Shown one piece after another: positions 62,243 through 64,000 of a stretch of 64,000 nucleotides of DNA. The notes below the pieces were generated by a model. The model did not search any database. It was not told the origin of the DNA and saw nothing but the letters and a program-made list of their open reading frames with translations. Position 1 is the stretch's first letter. Each line of letters opens with the position of its first letter. This DNA is from DATGUP01 sp035301265 (lineage in GTDB: Bacteria; Bacillota; Bacilli; Bacillales; Amphibacillaceae), in contig DATGUP010000003.1 in NCBI GenBank assembly GCA_035301265.1, positions 372,001 through 436,000 of the forward strand. The letters run 5' to 3'. The position numbers and the translations under genes were made by a program.

Positions 62243-62434
62243 TGTGTTGGAAATATCTATGAAAAATATTGCAAGTTCGCTTTGATAGCAATACATCCGT
62301 TTTAAGAGTCAAGTCTTAAAATTCTCTATCATAGAATGTAGTTTCTATATCAGTGTGCGATTCCATATTTTATCTTACGTTATTCTGCACGTTTTGGCAA
62401 TAATTTCTTTCATTTTATCTTTTTATAGCTATTT

Positions 62435-62443
62435 TGCTATAAT
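62435..62443 (+). promoter_or_regulatory. Extended -10 promoter of yqzF
   Basis: TGCTATAAT: an exact -10 with the TG extension, 38 bases before the ATG; the -35 (TTATCT region) is poor. Confidence 0.45.
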
Positions 62444-62480
62444 AAATTTTACCATAAGCGTAGAAAAAGGAGACTAATCA

Positions 62481-62714
62481 ATGATGCGTATTGTTGCCGT
62501 ATTGCTGCTCGTTATTCCTGGATTCATAGCAGCTTATGGCATAAAACTCATGCGTGATTCTTTATTTAATGCTTATTTTCCTATATTTGTAAACAGCGGC
62601 GTGCAATTTATTATTGGTTTTATCTTATTTGTTGCAGGCATAACTTTTGTTGGCGGTTTCATCGTTCATCGCGATCGTAAAAAACAAAAAAATAAAATCA
62701 AACGAAGGGATTGA
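62481..62714 (+). CDS. yqzF: YqzF, DUF2627-type small membrane protein
   Basis: 77 residues, two membrane helices (about 4-22 and 37-62) and a very basic tail (HRDRKKQKNKIKRRD), inside-positive. GGAGACTAATCA precedes the ATG. Same divergent place near bcd/bkd as the B. subtilis gene. Function unknown. Confidence 0.75.
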   Translation: MMRIVAVLLLVIPGFIAAYGIKLMRDSLFNAYFPIFVNSGVQFIIGFILFVAGITFVGGFIVHRDRKKQKNKIKRRD

Positions 62715-62764
62715 GGATGGACTATTAATTATTTCCCGTTCGTTTTCCTGTTTTGACTAGAATA

Positions 62765-62773
62765 TGATATAAT
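62765..62773 (+). promoter_or_regulatory. Extended -10 promoter of the aspartate kinase gene
   Basis: TGATATAAT, exact -10 with TG extension, 33 bases upstream of the ATG at 62807. Spacing leaves no room for a lysine riboswitch. Confidence 0.5.
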
Positions 62774-62806
62774 AAGCAACATCTAAATGCTTGAGGAGAT
62801 ATATAC

Positions 62807-64000
62807 ATGAAAGTGGCAAAGTTTGGTGGGAGCTCTCTAGCGAATGCTGAACAGTTCACAAGAGTAGCCTCTATCGTGAAAAACGATCCTTCACGAAAGT
62901 TTATTGTTGTTTCTGCACCTGGTAAACAATTTGAACAGGATATGAAAATAACCGATTTATTCATTCAATTGGGCGCCAACTTAGATAACAATGCTCATGT
63001 TTGCAAACAAATAGAGACGATTATGCAACGTTTTTTAAAAATCATAAAAGGACTAAAACTTCCTTTAAACATCGCAGGAGATATTAAACAACGGATCCAT
63101 GCCGTTATAGAAAGCGCACAGCCAAAATTTGTAAAACGGGAAGCTTTAAAGTCGCTCGGCGAAGATTCTTCTGCCCGGATTCTGAGCATGTATTTACAAA
63201 CATTAGGTCTAGATGCAACGTACTTAAGTCCAAAAGATGCTGGCATTTATGTTAGTAATGAACCAGGCCGGGCACAACTGATTCCGGAAAGCTATTCACA
63301 ATTGTATACTTGGCGAAACAAAAAAGGAATTTTTGTGATTCCTGGTTTTTTTGGATACACAAAAGACGGCAAGCTGGCTACATTTTCAAGGGGTGGTTCA
63401 GACATTACTGGTTCTATTGTAGCTGCGGGCGTAAAGGCTGATTTATATGAAAATTTTACCGATGTAGACTCTGTTTATGTAGTTAATCCACAAATTGTCA
63501 ATAATCCTAAAACAATCCATTTACTGACATACAAAGAAATGCGCGAACTTTCTTATGCGGGATTTTCAGTATTTCATGATGAAGCTTTAATCCCTGCTTT
63601 TAAAGCAAAAATACCGGTCTGTATTAAAAACACCAACAAACCAGATGCGGATGGAACTATGATTGTAGACCAAAAGAAACCGAGCGAGAAGTGTGTCGTC
63701 GGCATCGCGAGCGATACCGGTTTTTGTAATATTTTTATCAGTAAATTTTTAATGAATCGAGAATTAGGTTTCGGTCGACGTCTTTTTCAAATCTTGGAAG
63801 AAGAATCCATTTCTTTTGAACATGCTCCATCCGGTATAGACGACATGTCAATTATTATACGCGAAAGTCAATTAACTGATGAAAAGGAACAACTCATACT
63901 CCGCCGTATCCATGAGGAATTACAACCGGACTATGTGCAAATTCAACGCGACTTAGCTATGGTCATGATAGTTGGCGAAGGAATGATGAAAACCAAAGGA
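62807..64000 (+). CDS. Aspartate kinase (YclM/ThrD-like), C-terminus outside window
   Basis: Open for 398 codons to the window edge without a stop. The start ATG has TTGAGGAGATATATAC upstream. MKVAKFGGSSLA at the N-terminus, SRGGSDITGSIVAAGVKADLYENFTDVDSVYV in the kinase domain, and an ACT-domain region (VVGIASDTGFCNIF...) at about 300 onward. This sequence type is the monomeric-gene aspartokinase III of Bacillus (YclM, threonine-sensitive; about 450 residues), so roughly 50 residues are missing. Phosphorylates aspartate for Lys/Thr/Met and diaminopimelate synthesis. Confidence 0.93.
   Translation, partial: MKVAKFGGSSLANAEQFTRVASIVKNDPSRKFIVVSAPGKQFEQDMKITDLFIQLGANLDNNAHVCKQIETIMQRFLKIIKGLKLPLNIAGDIKQRIHAVIESAQPKFVKREALKSLGEDSSARILSMYLQTLGLDATYLSPKDAGIYVSNEPGRAQLIPESYSQLYTWRNKKGIFVIPGFFGYTKDGKLATFSRGGSDITGSIVAAGVKADLYENFTDVDSVYVVNPQIVNNPKTIHLLTYKEMRELSYAGFSVFHDEALIPAFKAKIPVCIKNTNKPDADGTMIVDQKKPSEKCVVGIASDTGFCNIFISKFLMNRELGFGRRLFQILEEESISFEHAPSGIDDMSIIIRESQLTDEKEQLILRRIHEELQPDYVQIQRDLAMVMIVGEGMMKTKG

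Larger units (their letters stand above)
62152..62480. other. Divergent regulatory region between bcd and yqzF
   Basis: 329 bases with no gene. They carry the cre-like dyad (62213-62242) close to bcd and an extended -10 promoter for yqzF. I looked for a sigma-54 -24/-12 promoter, as used with BkdR in B. subtilis, and found no GG-N10-GC with the right context. Confidence 0.45.

Noticed and set aside
62152..62480. Sigma-54 (BkdR-type) promoter before bcd
   Set aside because: TTGCA elements exist at about 62193 and 62270 but neither has the GG dinucleotide at the required distance.
62715..62806. Lysine riboswitch before the aspartate kinase
   Set aside because: Only 92 bases lie between yqzF and the start, with a promoter inside them; too short for the L-box fold.

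Overview
The window is a low-GC, Gram-positive, endospore-forming chromosome segment. Gene content and order follow the Bacillus subtilis ypf/yph-res-spoIIA-fur-yqj-bkd region closely: spmA/spmB, dacB, sleB/ypeB, dacF-spoIIAA-spoIIAB-sigF, spoIIM, resABCDE and bkd are all present. Gaps relative to B. subtilis (no gene between der and yphA or between xerD and dacF, no spoVAC-D-E, no ptb/buk) point to another Bacillaceae genus. A Virgibacillus/Lentibacillus/Oceanobacillus-type relative is an inference from overall feel, not a proven assignment. I see no rRNA, tRNA, CRISPR array, insertion sequence or prophage. Nearly everything is on the minus strand.

Layout. 1-9.3 kb: yphF (partial), yphE, spoVIF, gpsA, der, yphA, the S1-protein gene ypfD, cmk, the PilZ protein gene ypfA, and the germination pair sleB-ypeB. 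9.6-14.4 kb: ypdA (bacillithiol redox), gudB, and a plus-strand large catalase with an unusual haem pocket. 14.4-18.2 kb: a short ypbE-like gene, the CAAX-protease gene ypbD, recQ, ypbB, and divergent ferredoxin. 18.6-29.2 kb: resE-D-C-B-A, rluB, spmB, spmA, dacB, scpB, scpA in one direction. 29.3-42.5 kb: ribT, an M50 protease gene, ppiB, lysA, a reduced spoVA operon (AA-AB-AF), sigF-spoIIAB-spoIIAA-dacF, xerD, yqzK, fur, spoIIM, an EndoQ-type repair nuclease gene, nudF.

42.6-50.3 kb: an aldo/keto reductase, a UvrX/YqjW-type polymerase with a LexA-like box, a decayed gene, rnz, an aldehyde dehydrogenase, DinB, a PepT-like peptidase. 50.3-62.2 kb: a propionate/methylmalonyl-CoA module (carboxyltransferase, a cobalamin-domain/epimerase fusion, mutase catalytic subunit), a 45-residue Prli42-like protein, yqjA, brxB, and the branched-chain keto acid dehydrogenase operon bcd-lpdV-bkdAA-bkdAB-bkdB. 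62.4-64 kb: yqzF and an aspartate kinase cut by the window end.

How it works together. The branched-chain dehydrogenase makes branched acyl-CoA from Val/Ile/Leu. Val and Ile carbon ends in propionyl-/methylmalonyl-CoA, which the adjacent mutase/epimerase/carboxyltransferase module can route to succinyl-CoA. The sporulation blocks carry recognisable sigma-H, sigma-F, sigma-G and sigma-K-like promoters in the expected places. The fur gene has a near-consensus sigma-A promoter next to a PerR-like box.

The items most worth a second look are the catalase pocket substitutions, the B12-domain/epimerase fusion, the spoVA operon without C-D-E, the decayed gene at 45.2 kb with in-frame TAG codons, and the Prli42-like small ORF. 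No clearly new multi-gene system was found.
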